From assembly GCF_002007205.1 (NCBI RefSeq), contig NZ_LAZS01000010.1, positions 1-64,000 on the forward strand: DNA of 64,000 bases. The letters are read 5' to 3'. Position 1 is the stretch's first letter. The number at the start of each line of letters is the position of its first letter. The stretch is from Ensifer adhaerens (GTDB lineage Bacteria > Pseudomonadota > Alphaproteobacteria > Rhizobiales > Rhizobiaceae). Position numbers and translations under genes: made by a program. The notes below the pieces were generated by a model that did not search any database, was not told where the DNA came from, and saw nothing but the letters and a program-made list of their open reading frames with translations. This document shows, in pieces, positions 42,316 to 51,544 of this stretch.

Positions 42316-44181
42316 TCAGAAGCCCGCCTTGCGCAGGCCTTCGCAATAGTGAATTCGCTGCCATTCCTCTCTAAAGGGAACGATTGCGATCCATTTGTCG
42401 AGATCGAAATCCGGGTGCACGTCGAAAGTCTTGCGGACGAACTGACGGGCCTTTTTCCGGTTGCCGAGCATGCCCCAGCTCGCCGCCGACAGGCGGTCGG
42501 CGGGCGTCGGGTCGCGCATGCGCTCGATATAGGCGATGGCCTGCTCGTATCGGCCGAGCGAGTAGCTGGCGCCGGCCGCGGTCCAGAAATATTCGTCCGG
42601 CGCAATCGGGTTGAGGTCGAGTGCCGCCTCTATCTTGCGCAGCCCGCCTTCCGGCCGCGAGGCCTGCACGAGCGTGTCGGCGTAACTCGCAATCACGTTG
42701 GCATGCTGCGGGCTCAGCGCTTCCGCCTTGTCATGGAATTCCATGCTCTCGTCGAACTGCCGGAGATAGAGCTTGACGACGCCGAGTTCGCGGTAGCCCG
42801 TCGCCAGCGTATCGTCGGCGACGACCGCGTCGCGCGCATGCCGTTCGGCAAGCGCCAGCAGTTCGGCGTCGCCACGGGCCGTCAGCAGCCATTCGACGAA
42901 GTAGCTGCGCGCAAGGCCGCTCATGGCCGGCGCGAAGTCGCCGTTCTGGTAGAGCGCCTCGCGGAAACTCTTGCGCGCGCGCCGAACCTCCGGGAGGTTG
43001 AGCTGCTTGAGATAGCGCTGTCCGAGCAGGAAGCTGCGGTAGGAGCCGACATTGGTTTCGTAGGTCTTGCGATGGCTCTCGTTGCGCTCCACCTGGCTCG
43101 CGATGGCCAGTGCGACCTGACGCGCGATTTCCCGTCGCGAGGCCATCAGTCCATCGCCGTCGAGATTGAAGCGGTCGGCCCAGATCACCTCGTCGTTGGC
43201 AAAGAAGATCAATTGCGTGAAGAGCGTCTGCCGGCTGCCTTCGTCGGTGAGGCGTGTATCGAGAATGTAGCTGATGGCGTGCTTCTGGTAGGTGTTGGCC
43301 TTGTCGGCCTGGAGGCTGATCTGCGCGGCCGTATAGGGCGCGATCACCGAAACCGAGCGAAGCGCGCAAAGCCCGATGGTCACGTCCTCGATCAATGCGC
43401 TTGCAAACTGTGTTGCCGGACTGTCGATCGCGCCGTTGTTCGGCGGCAAAAGGACGACGCGCGGCGGGCGTGTGTCGACTGCCGGCTCCGGCGTTGGTGC
43501 GAATATCGTCGAGACCGGCCGCCATTCCGGCCCGGTCGTCACAGCGCTGCTGTTGGAGACTGCCCGCGCTTCCAGGTGATTGCCTTCGAGCTGGAACGCC
43601 TGCGTCAGGATCTTGCGTACGTCCTCGTCGAGCGGGTTGCGTTCGAGCAGCCGGGTCGCGGCCGCCTTGACCAGCTTGCGATGATTGTTCGTCGCATCTG
43701 CTGCCGCGAGAACCAGGCTTTCGCGCAGCAGCGCCATGTGCTCGCCCCGCTGCCGCTCGATCCAGCCATGCAGCGCCTGGCCCTGGGATTTCAGGTCCTT
43801 GAGGAAGTCTTCCTGGAAGGTTTCGGCCGCCCACTGGAGGCGGGAAAGCGGATCGCCCGCCTCGTGCCCGATGGCATCCAAATCGCTCTTAAGCCGGGTG
43901 GCGTCGAGACGCACCGCCGACGGCGAGAAACTCAGAAAGTGACAGCCGAGCTCTTCCTGGCGCGCGCTGATGCGGGAGATCGTCTGGCGCAGATTGACGA
44001 AGGCCTGGCTCGGGACGATCTCGTCCCATAGGAGCTTGGCGATTTCGTTTCTGGACTGCTCGCTGTGGCCACCGATGATCAGATGACACAGGATCAGCAG
44101 ACCCTTTTCCGGGAACGCGATCTCACGCCCGCCGCCATCGACGAGCCGCAAGCGCCCGAGGGTCTGCAGTCTGAATGTCAT
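42316..44181 (-). CDS. SARP-type transcriptional regulator with TolB-like and TPR regions
   Basis: This 621-aa protein has a winged-helix DNA-binding region (about 1-95, LQTLGRLRLVDGGGREIAFP and EIAKLLWDEIVPSQAFVNLR). A bacterial transcriptional activator domain follows (about 100-210, QALHGWIERQRGEHMALLRE). A TolB/FlgO-like region (about 235-370) and TPR repeats to the end complete it. This is the SARP-TPR architecture used by rhizobial and actinobacterial pathway activators. Its stop is 29 bases before the peptide gene, so it is a likely cluster-specific activator. It lies 27 bases after the XRE gene on the same strand. Confidence 0.85.
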   Translation of the reverse strand: MTFRLQTLGRLRLVDGGGREIAFPEKGLLILCHLIIGGHSEQSRNEIAKLLWDEIVPSQAFVNLRQTISRISARQEELGCHFLSFSPSAVRLDATRLKSDLDAIGHEAGDPLSRLQWAAETFQEDFLKDLKSQGQALHGWIERQRGEHMALLRESLVLAAADATNNHRKLVKAAATRLLERNPLDEDVRKILTQAFQLEGNHLEARAVSNSSAVTTGPEWRPVSTIFAPTPEPAVDTRPPRVVLLPPNNGAIDSPATQFASALIEDVTIGLCALRSVSVIAPYTAAQISLQADKANTYQKHAISYILDTRLTDEGSRQTLFTQLIFFANDEVIWADRFNLDGDGLMASRREIARQVALAIASQVERNESHRKTYETNVGSYRSFLLGQRYLKQLNLPEVRRARKSFREALYQNGDFAPAMSGLARSYFVEWLLTARGDAELLALAERHARDAVVADDTLATGYRELGVVKLYLRQFDESMEFHDKAEALSPQHANVIASYADTLVQASRPEGGLRKIEAALDLNPIAPDEYFWTAAGASYSLGRYEQAIAYIERMRDPTPADRLSAASWGMLGNRKKARQFVRKTFDVHPDFDLDKWIAIVPFREEWQRIHYCEGLRKAGF

Positions 44182-44208
44182 CCGGTCATTCCTGTCGGGC
44201 GCGGGTGC

Positions 44209-44664
44209 TTAGCCGTGCAGGTCCTGAGCGTGGCTCGTGGTTGAGCGGGCGGTCTCGGTCTCCGGCGTCTGGGCAACGGCAGCGACCAGCGAGATGATCT
44301 TCTTGCGTAGCACCGGGTCCGTGATCTTCAGGAACGCACGATTGAGCGCGATGCCTTCCTTTGACGAAACGAAGGACGAGATTTCGCTCGGTTCGCGTGT
44401 CGTGTCGCCCGCACCATTGCGCGCGCCGGCAGGGTCTTCACCTTCCTGGAAGAAGAAGCTCGGGTGTACGCCCAGGATATCGGCGATCGCGTGCAGACGG
44501 CTCGCGCCGATGCGGTTGGTGCCTTTTTCGTACTTCTGTACCTGCTGGAATGTGATCCCGAGACCGTCGGCCAGCTTCTCCTGGCTCAGTCCGGCCATCA
44601 ACCGACGCATCCTGACGCGGGAACCGACAAAGACATCGATCTGGCTGGGGGCTTTCGTGTTCAC
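44209..44664 (-). CDS. XRE-family transcriptional regulator (PraR-like)
   Basis: This 151-aa protein has an HTH_3 domain at about 10-70 (LMAGLSQEKLADGLGITFQQ then VQKYEKGTNRIGASRLHAIA) and a C-terminal helical tail (LRKKIISLVAAVAQ). Size and layout match the common rhizobial XRE group that includes PraR. The start is GTG at 44664 behind GGAGG. It is the first gene of the one-strand set XRE, SARP, peptide, ycaO, tfuA and may set the switch for the cluster. It could also be a general regulator that happens to sit here. Confidence 0.88.
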   Translation of the reverse strand: MNTKAPSQIDVFVGSRVRMRRLMAGLSQEKLADGLGITFQQVQKYEKGTNRIGASRLHAIADILGVHPSFFFQEGEDPAGARNGAGDTTREPSEISSFVSSKEGIALNRAFLKITDPVLRKKIISLVAAVAQTPETETARSTTSHAQDLHG

Positions 44665-44696
44665 TTGTATTTCCTCCGCACGTAGGAGTGGTCAAA

Positions 44697-44708
44697 TCAT
44701 ACATATGA
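44697..44708. promoter_or_regulatory. Palindrome TCATA-CA-TATGA upstream of the XRE gene
   Basis: A 5-bp inverted repeat with a 2-bp spacer lies 33 bases upstream of the XRE start in an AT-rich stretch. Size and position suit an autoregulatory XRE operator. A short palindrome like this can also occur by chance. Confidence 0.35.
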
Positions 44709-44965
44709 GTTTGCTTGAATAAATGCCCTGATGCAATCACTACGGGCTAAAACACAAAGATTTGCGACGCTTTGACGATTTCACCTGGGGAGACTGGATA
44801 GCGACCGTCGCGATCGGGACAGAAGCGGGCGCCCACAAGTGCCGGGACGGGCGGCGAGACGGTGTGCGCCCCAGCCGGCTAGCGAATCGTTTCCTTCGTC
44901 GCGACCTGGCGAAGGCACGCTCCCCGTGGCCGCGCCGACCCTCCCATTGACCCGTTACGGTCGCC

Positions 44966-44982
44966 GTTACTGTTACGTACTT
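44966..44982 (+). promoter_or_regulatory. GTWACNGTTACGTRCTT element, copy E (SH3 protein gene)
   Basis: This reads GTTACTGTTACGTACTT on the plus strand, ending 115 bases before the ATG of the SH3/Gly-rich protein gene. An extra GTTAC at 44954-44958 lies 12 bases upstream of the first GTTAC, in phase with the 6-bp repeat. Confidence 0.7.
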
Positions 44983-45097
44983 GCGCTATGGCGGCGGGCA
45001 AAGATGCTGCAGGCTCAACCGGTTCCGGTGCCAGCTTCGGCCGAATGTCATTTCGGGCGCGCCGGGTCGGACCGCCCCGGGATCTCGGAGAACCGTA

Positions 45098-47695
45098 ATG
45101 CGCAGATTGACACTCGCCTTGACCCTTCTCGCAATCGCCACGGTTCCGGCGCAGGCCGGGCCGGCGACGACGAGCGCGTCCGTCAATTTCCGGGAGGGAC
45201 CGGGAACCGGCTTCGACAGTCTGGGCACGATCGCGGAGGGCAGCGAAGTCGACGTCAAGGAATGCGACGATGCGGGCGCCTGGTGTGCGGTGAGCTTCAA
45301 CGGCCAGAACGGTTTCGTCAGCGGCAAGTACCTGAACGATGCCGATCCCAAGGGACTTGGGTGGCCGCGCGCTTTCAACACCGAAAGCGGCGCGACCATC
45401 ACGCTCTATCAGCCGCAGATCAACGCCTGGAAGGATTTTACCGAACTCGATGCGCTGATCGCCGCCGAATACAAGCAGTCCGACGACGCCAAGCCGATCT
45501 TCGGCGTGGTCGGTGTGACCGGCAAGACGGACGCCGACAGCGCCTCCGGCCAGGTGGTCGTTTCCGACATCAAGATGACCGAGATCAACTTTTCCGTCCT
45601 CGATCGGAAAGAGCTGGCGGATCTGGCGCTTGAGGTCGGCAAGCTGATGCCGGTCGGAACGATTACCGTTTCGGAGGACAAGCTGACGGCGAGCCTCGCC
45701 GATTACCAGCGGCTCGGCAATGTCGACGGCCTGAAGGCCGATGCGCCGCCGATCTTTGTCAGCAGGAAACCGGCGATCCTGGTGCAGACCGACGGCAAGG
45801 CGGTGCTTGCGCCGGTCAAGGGCGTCGAGGGGCTTTCCTTCGCGGTCAACACCAATTGGGATCTGTTCAAGGTCGAGGCCGACGCGATCTATTACCTGCG
45901 CAACGACAAGGCATGGCTGCAGTCGAAGGATCTCGCCTCCGGATGGCAGCCCGCATCGTCGCTTCCGGACATTCTCAGCAAGCTGCCGGACGACGACAAC
46001 TGGAGGGACGCCAAGGCGGCGATCCCGCCGCAAGCGGACAAGGTCATCGTGCCTGACGTCATCTATTCGGACAAGCCATCGGAACTGCTCGCCTTCGACG
46101 GCGAGCCGAAACTGGAGCAGGTGCCGGGCACCGGCCTCAAGGTCGCGACGAACACCGAGAGCGACGTCTTCTTTCGTGATGCGGATTCCAACTGGTACAT
46201 CCTCGTTTCCGGCCGCTGGTTCGCGAGCACCTCTCTCGATGGGCCGTGGACCTTTGCGACGCCCAAGCTGCCGGCAGACTTTCAGAACATTCCGCAGGAT
46301 GCGGCCTATTACACGGTGCGTTCGTCCGTTCCCGGCACGTCTGAAAACGCCGAGGCGCGGCTGAAGGCGAGTATCCCAGAAAAGGCGCGTGTCTCGCTCG
46401 ACGGTTCGGTCAAGGTGGAGGTGGCCTATAGTGGCGACCCGAAGTTCGAGGAGATCGACGGAACGTCCGTTGCCTACGCCGTCAATACGAACGAGACCGT
46501 CATCAAGGTCGCAGACAAGTATTTCGTGCTGAAGGATGGCGTCTGGTTCGTCGGCGATAGCCCGACCGGGCCCTTCAGCGTCGCCAAGGCAGTGCCGGAC
46601 GAGATCTATACCATTCCGCCGTCGTCGCCGGTCTACAATGCCACCTATGTGCGCATCTACGACACCGAGCCCGACGCGGTCTGGTTCGGGTACACCATGG
46701 GCTATCTCGGTGCCTATCTTGCCTGGGACACCTTCGTCTACGGCACCGGCTGGTACTATGACGACTATTGGGATTATGGCTGGGCCGGCGGCGGATACTG
46801 GCCCTATTATCCGCGCCCGGTGACCTATGGTGTCGGCGCTTTCTACAATCCGGCCGTCGGCACCTTCGGTCGTTACGGTTATGCCTACGGGCCCTATCGC
46901 GGTATCGCTGCCGGTGCCGCCTACAACCCGCGCACGGGCACCTATACGCGCGGTGCGGTCGGCTACGGACCGAATGGAGACCGCGGCTTCGTCGCAGCTT
47001 ACAATCCGCGCACCGGCAATGCGGCGATCGCGCGCGGTGGGCATAACGTCTACGGAAGCTGGGGTACGGCGGCCGTCAAGCACGGCTCCGATTTCGCCCG
47101 CATCAGCGGCGGCTCGACCGCCAACGGCGCCGGCGCCCATTGGCGCACGTCGGACGGAAACCATGGCTTTGTCGCCGGTGGCAAGGGCGGCGATGTCTAT
47201 GCCGGCCGCGACGGAAACGTCTATCGCCGCGACGACGGACAATGGCAGAAACACACGCCCGACGGTTGGCAGCCGGTCCAGAAACCCCTGATCCAGGACA
47301 GGACAAAGGCCGGCGAGCAGTTTTCCGCCAACCATCCGGATGCGGCCGAGAACCTGAACCAGCGGATCGACACGCGCCAGCAAGCCGGTCAAGGTGCGGC
47401 CCGCGCTCGCGCACCCGATCATCTGGCGATCGACAATATCGGGCGGCAGCTTGGCAACCAGCGCTCCTTCGAACGCCAGTCTTTCGACCAGCGGCCGTTG
47501 AATTTCCCGAACGATGGTGGGGGTGGCTTTGACCGACCCGGCGGCTTTGGTGGTGGCGGCTTCAGCGGCGGCGGCTTCCACGGTGGCGGCGGCTTCCAGG
47601 GTGGTGGTGGCTTTGGCGGTGGCGGCGGGTTTAGCGGGGGTGGCTTCCACGGAGGCGGTGGGTTCCATGGCGGTGGTGGCTTCCGCCGCCGCTGA
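45098..47695 (+). CDS. Secreted SH3 / Tyr-Trp-rich / Gly-rich envelope protein
   Basis: This 865-aa exported protein has a signal peptide at about 1-20 (LALTLLAIATVPAQA) and a bacterial SH3 domain at about 24-78 (SVNFREGPGTGFDSLGTIAE, WCAVSFNGQNGFVSGKYL). A long middle part carries repeated IFVSRKPAILVQTDGK- and VAYAVNTNETVIKVADKYFV-like modules. A Tyr/Trp-rich stretch follows (about 550-580, WYYDDYWDYGWAGGGYWPYY), then AYNPRTG repeats, and a Gly/Phe/His-rich tail. SH3 domains often bind peptidoglycan. No enzyme domain is recognisable. It is followed by a mechanosensitive channel and a transglycosylase gene, suggesting a cell-wall role, and lies under element E. Confidence 0.82.
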   Translation: MRRLTLALTLLAIATVPAQAGPATTSASVNFREGPGTGFDSLGTIAEGSEVDVKECDDAGAWCAVSFNGQNGFVSGKYLNDADPKGLGWPRAFNTESGATITLYQPQINAWKDFTELDALIAAEYKQSDDAKPIFGVVGVTGKTDADSASGQVVVSDIKMTEINFSVLDRKELADLALEVGKLMPVGTITVSEDKLTASLADYQRLGNVDGLKADAPPIFVSRKPAILVQTDGKAVLAPVKGVEGLSFAVNTNWDLFKVEADAIYYLRNDKAWLQSKDLASGWQPASSLPDILSKLPDDDNWRDAKAAIPPQADKVIVPDVIYSDKPSELLAFDGEPKLEQVPGTGLKVATNTESDVFFRDADSNWYILVSGRWFASTSLDGPWTFATPKLPADFQNIPQDAAYYTVRSSVPGTSENAEARLKASIPEKARVSLDGSVKVEVAYSGDPKFEEIDGTSVAYAVNTNETVIKVADKYFVLKDGVWFVGDSPTGPFSVAKAVPDEIYTIPPSSPVYNATYVRIYDTEPDAVWFGYTMGYLGAYLAWDTFVYGTGWYYDDYWDYGWAGGGYWPYYPRPVTYGVGAFYNPAVGTFGRYGYAYGPYRGIAAGAAYNPRTGTYTRGAVGYGPNGDRGFVAAYNPRTGNAAIARGGHNVYGSWGTAAVKHGSDFARISGGSTANGAGAHWRTSDGNHGFVAGGKGGDVYAGRDGNVYRRDDGQWQKHTPDGWQPVQKPLIQDRTKAGEQFSANHPDAAENLNQRIDTRQQAGQGAARARAPDHLAIDNIGRQLGNQRSFERQSFDQRPLNFPNDGGGGFDRPGGFGGGGFSGGGFHGGGGFQGGGGFGGGGGFSGGGFHGGGGFHGGGGFRRR
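47514..47690 (+). repeat. GGF/GGGGFxGGG low-complexity repeat in the envelope protein gene
   Basis: The 3' end of the gene encodes about 55 residues of near-pure Gly with regularly spaced Phe, His, Ser and Gln (units such as GGGFHGGGGF). It is built from GGTGGC/GGCGGC codons. Such tracts can expand or contract by slippage. Confidence 0.85.
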
Positions 47696-47803
47696 CCGCA
47701 TTGCTTTTGACATTGGCGCAACAGCCCAGTGATATGTTAGCCTTTGTAATGATTGAGAGTCGTGCCGGTCGGGGGACGGGCATGCGCGTCGGGGGTACTG
47801 AGA

Positions 47804-49939
47804 ATGGGCTGTGTCGCGTTGTCGGGTCGCTTGCTTATGGGGCCGGTCTTCGGCCTCCTTGTCTTTCTTTCGGTTGCCGTCGGGCTGGTTTCGCCAGGGC
47901 TGGCGCAGGAGGCCGCGCCTGCCGCGCCGCCGGCAAAGGTTCAGCAACTGATCCAGCTTCTCGATGATCCGGAAGTGAAGCAGTGGCTGTCGACGAAACA
48001 GGCCCCGCCCGCCGCTTCGGCCGAAGCTCCGGCCGGAACACCCGCGACCGGTGTCGTGGCGCGCTGGACCGCCGAAATCAGGCGTCACCTCACCGGGATT
48101 GGCAACGCCGTACCACGTGTCCTTCCGGAAATGCAGGCGGCGCGGCAGCGCCTTTCCGGCGACATGGAGAGCCATGGCGCTGCACCGATCCTCAGAGGAT
48201 TCTTCCTGATCCTGGCGATTGGCTACGGCGCCGAATATCTCCTGCGCTGGCTGCTCGGACGCAGCCTCAAGGGGGCGGTGCTGACCGGGCCGGCCCGCAC
48301 CATGCTCACACGGGTTCTGCCGCTCATCGTTTTTGCGGCTGCCAGCATGTCGGTGCTGGCGATCGCCGATTGGCCGACGCGGCTGGAAACGACGATCGCG
48401 CCGCTGCTCGGCGCCTGGATTGGCGCACGCCTTTTGATGATCATCGCCTCGGCCGTCCTGACGGGCGGACCTGTCAGCGAGGGGAGTGCGGACGGGCGAG
48501 GGGGCTATCTCTCGCTGACGCCTGATGAGGCCAGCTTCTGGCACCGGCATGCCCTGTGGCTGATCGGTGGCGGGGCGCTCGTCTGGGGCGTCGGCGATGC
48601 GATGAGCGCGCTGTCGATTTCCGCCGACGTGCGCAATCTCATCACGGCGCTGCTCGGCCTGGTGGTGCTGGGGCTTGGGATCCTCACCGTCGTGCGGCGT
48701 CCGGTTGGCACCGTTGTCGGCTCGCGCCGCATCGTCGGCAATGTGTTCCTGGTCGCCTTCCTGATCGTGCTTTGGCTGCTTTGGGTCGCCGGCATGGACG
48801 TGCTGTTCTGGATCGGCCTTTACGTGATCGGCCTGCCGCCGCTGCTGCGGTTCACAAGCGCCTTTACCAAGACGATGCTGGATAGCTCGGCAGAGGACGA
48901 TCCGCGCGTGGTGCGCAACATCTTCATCGAGCGCGGCGCGCGGCTGCTTGTCATCGCTCTCGCCGCCGGCTGGCTGGCGCTCGTCTTCAAGGTCAGCGCC
49001 ACGTCGATGATGCAGGACGACGCCTTCAATCGGGTGTTTCGCGGCGTTCTTGCGGGTATCGTCATCCTGCTGGCTGCCGATCTGGTCTGGCAGCTGGTCA
49101 AGGGTTTCATCAATCTGCGCGTCAAGCAGGCCAATCACGCGACCGAGGATCCGGCCGAGCGCGCCCGCAATACCCGCCTGATGACGTTGCTGCCGATCCT
49201 GCGCAACTTTCTGGCGGCCTTCATCGCCGTCGTCGCCGTGCTGATGGTGCTCTCCGGCCTTGGCGTGGAAATCGGCCCGCTGATCGCCGGTGCCGGCGTC
49301 TTCGGCGTGGCGATCGGCTTCGGCTCGCAGACGCTGGTCAAGGACGTCATCAGCGGCATCTTCTACATGATGGACGATGCCTTCCGTATCGGCGAATACA
49401 TCCAGAGCGGCAGCTACAAGGGCACGGTCGAATCCTTCAGCATTCGTTCCGTCAAGCTCCGGCATCACCGCGGCCCCGTCTTCACGGTGCCTTTCGGCTC
49501 GCTCGGCGCCGTGCAGAACATGAGCCGCGACTGGGTGATCGACAAGTTCCTGATCAACGTTTCCTTCGATGCCGACGTCGCCAAGGTGAAGAAACTGGTG
49601 AAGGGCATCGGCGCCAAGCTGCTCGAGGATCCGGACATCGGGCCGCTGATCCTGGAAACGGTGAAGATGAAGGGCGTCGAGAACTTTGGCGACTACGGCA
49701 TGACCTTGAGTTTCGCCATGAAGACCAAGCCGGGCGCCCAGACCCAGGTCAGGCGTCGGGCGCAGGTCATGATCAAGGAATCCTTCAAGGAAAACGGCAT
49801 CAACTTCGCCTCGCCGACCGTGCAGGTGGCGGGCGACGAGCAGCAGCAATCCGTCGCCGCGGCCGCTGCGACCCGCGACGCCATCGCCAAGAAGAATGCG
49901 GCCGCCGCGCTCGGCGAAGGCGGCCCGCCGCAGGAATAG
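47804..49939 (+). CDS. MscS-family mechanosensitive channel (large, multi-TM)
   Basis: This protein of about 711 aa has a signal sequence, a periplasmic stretch, then about ten membrane segments and a C-terminal MscS domain. The pore/beta region is LIAGAGVFGVAIGFGSQTLV then KDVISGIFYMMDDAFRIGEY. It belongs to the larger MscS/YbdG/MscM-like proteins that release solutes on osmotic downshock. ATG 47804 has GGGGGT upstream; TTG 47753 and ATG 47837 are alternatives. It lies 108 bases after the SH3 protein and 36 before the transglycosylase gene, so the three probably form an operon. Confidence 0.9.
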   Translation: MGCVALSGRLLMGPVFGLLVFLSVAVGLVSPGLAQEAAPAAPPAKVQQLIQLLDDPEVKQWLSTKQAPPAASAEAPAGTPATGVVARWTAEIRRHLTGIGNAVPRVLPEMQAARQRLSGDMESHGAAPILRGFFLILAIGYGAEYLLRWLLGRSLKGAVLTGPARTMLTRVLPLIVFAAASMSVLAIADWPTRLETTIAPLLGAWIGARLLMIIASAVLTGGPVSEGSADGRGGYLSLTPDEASFWHRHALWLIGGGALVWGVGDAMSALSISADVRNLITALLGLVVLGLGILTVVRRPVGTVVGSRRIVGNVFLVAFLIVLWLLWVAGMDVLFWIGLYVIGLPPLLRFTSAFTKTMLDSSAEDDPRVVRNIFIERGARLLVIALAAGWLALVFKVSATSMMQDDAFNRVFRGVLAGIVILLAADLVWQLVKGFINLRVKQANHATEDPAERARNTRLMTLLPILRNFLAAFIAVVAVLMVLSGLGVEIGPLIAGAGVFGVAIGFGSQTLVKDVISGIFYMMDDAFRIGEYIQSGSYKGTVESFSIRSVKLRHHRGPVFTVPFGSLGAVQNMSRDWVIDKFLINVSFDADVAKVKKLVKGIGAKLLEDPDIGPLILETVKMKGVENFGDYGMTLSFAMKTKPGAQTQVRRRAQVMIKESFKENGINFASPTVQVAGDEQQQSVAAAAATRDAIAKKNAAAALGEGGPPQE

Positions 49940-49975
49940 CATTTCGGCAACAGGGTTCTCGGGCTGGGGGCTGAC

Positions 49976-51430
49976 ATGAAACGCGTTCTCTTGGGGCTGC
50001 TGCTTCTCGTGTTCTTCACGGGAAGCGGTGCCTTGGCACAGTCGAACGAGCAATTCCTTCGCTCGATGTTCGTTCCCCACAAGGACGACTTCGACGGAAT
50101 GGAAAAGCGGCGCGTGATCCGCATCATCGTACCGTTCAGCAAGACGATCTACTTCCTTGATCGCGGCCAGCAATTGGGCACGGCCGTCGAGTTCGGCACG
50201 GCGCTCGAAAACGAACTCAACAAGGGGAAGAAGAAGCAGATCGACAAGATCCGCGTCGGGTTCCTGCCGATGCCGCGGGCGCGTTTGCTGTCGGCGCTTG
50301 AAGAGGGGCTTGGCGACATCGTCATGGCCAATCTCACGATCACCGAGGCACGGCTTGCAAAGGTCGATTTCACCGCACCGCTCTTCGATGAAGCGCAGGA
50401 GGTGCTCGTCACAGATCCTTCGGCGCCGGCGATCGCCAGCATCGACGATTTGAGCGGGCAGGAACTGCACGTACGCCGATCGAGCAGCTACTACGAGCAC
50501 TTGGCAGCGATGAGCGCAGGCTTCGAAAAGGCCGGTCGCGCGCCGATTGCGCTGAAGGACATGGATGACAACCTCGAGGACGAAGACGTCCTGGAGATGA
50601 TCAATGCCGGCCTGCTGCCCTGGACGGTCGTCGACAAATACAAGGCGGACATCTGGGTGAACGTTTTCACCGACCTCAAGGTGCGCGACGACATCGTCGT
50701 CTCCGACCACGGCCAGGTCGCCTGGGCGATCCGCAAGGATAGCCCGAAGCTCAAGGCCGTCCTCGACGCCTTCGTCAAGACCCACAAGGTCGGAACAACC
50801 TTTGGCAACATTCTGAGAAACACCTATTACAAGGGCGACAAGATGCTGAAGCGCGCCTATGCGCCAGCCGATGTCGAGCGTTTCAAGCAACTGGTGGAGA
50901 TCTTCCGCATCCACGGGAAGACCTATTCCTTCGACCATCTGATGCTGATGGCGCAGGGTTACCAGGAATCGCAGCTCGACCAGTCCCGCCGCAGCCACCG
51001 GGGCGCGGTCGGCATCATGCAACTGCTGCCCTCGACCGCCGCGGACAAGGCGGTCAACATAAGCGGCATCGACAAAGACGAGAACCTCAACGTCGAGGCA
51101 GGCACGAAGTATCTGCGCTACCTGGCGGATACCTATATCGACGACCCGGCCGTCACGCCGAAAAACCAGATGCTGTTTGCCTTCGCGGCTTATAACGCGG
51201 GGCCCGGAAACCTGCGCAAGTTCAGGGCCAAGGCCAAGGAGATGGGGCTCGATCCGAACCTCTGGTTCGGGAATGTCGAGAACGCAGCCGCCGCCATCGT
51301 CGGGCGTGAGACGGTTCAATACGTCAGCAACATCTACAAATACTATGTCGCCTATAGCCTGCTCTCGGAGCATGATGCAGAAACCTCGGCCGCGAAGGCT
51401 GGCAGCGCGGCAGCGGTCGCAACACCTTAA
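49976..51430 (+). CDS. MltF-like lytic transglycosylase with substrate-binding domain
   Basis: This 484-aa exported protein has a signal peptide at about 1-22 (LLLLVFFTGSGALA), an SBP_bac_3-like sensor domain at about 45-280 (VIRIIVPFSKTIYFLDRGQQ), and an SLT lysozyme-like domain from about 310. The SLT domain has MAQGYQESQLDQSRRSHRGA, with the catalytic Glu in YQES, then VGIMQLLPSTA and AAYNAGPGN. This matches MltF, which cleaves peptidoglycan and is tuned by muropeptides bound to the sensor domain. Its place beside an SH3 wall protein and an MscS channel supports an envelope-stress operon. Confidence 0.92.
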   Translation: MKRVLLGLLLLVFFTGSGALAQSNEQFLRSMFVPHKDDFDGMEKRRVIRIIVPFSKTIYFLDRGQQLGTAVEFGTALENELNKGKKKQIDKIRVGFLPMPRARLLSALEEGLGDIVMANLTITEARLAKVDFTAPLFDEAQEVLVTDPSAPAIASIDDLSGQELHVRRSSSYYEHLAAMSAGFEKAGRAPIALKDMDDNLEDEDVLEMINAGLLPWTVVDKYKADIWVNVFTDLKVRDDIVVSDHGQVAWAIRKDSPKLKAVLDAFVKTHKVGTTFGNILRNTYYKGDKMLKRAYAPADVERFKQLVEIFRIHGKTYSFDHLMLMAQGYQESQLDQSRRSHRGAVGIMQLLPSTAADKAVNISGIDKDENLNVEAGTKYLRYLADTYIDDPAVTPKNQMLFAFAAYNAGPGNLRKFRAKAKEMGLDPNLWFGNVENAAAAIVGRETVQYVSNIYKYYVAYSLLSEHDAETSAAKAGSAAAVATP

Positions 51431-51431
51431 G

Positions 51432-51473
51432 CCTGCGCGGGTGTCCGGATCCCGAGACCTGGACGCGCGCAGG
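51432..51473 (+). terminator. Possible hairpin after the MltF-like gene
   Basis: CCTGCGCG (51432-51439) pairs with CGCGCAGG (51466-51473); the 26-base loop can itself pair GTCC with GGAC. There is no T-run. It may end or process the SH3-MscS-MltF transcript. Confidence 0.35.
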
Positions 51474-51544
51474 AAGAAAGAAACGAAACAAGGAGTGGCA
51501 GGCAAGGAGCGGTCGGCAGACGGCGATGCACCTGCCAGGTGGTC

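Larger units (their letters stand above)
44665..45097. other. 433-bp divergent intergenic region with element E
   Basis: It separates the XRE gene (minus) from the SH3 envelope protein gene (plus) and contains no supported gene. The half nearest XRE is AT-rich and holds the palindrome at 44697-44708. The other half holds element E with an extra GTTAC at 44954. Confidence 0.6.
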
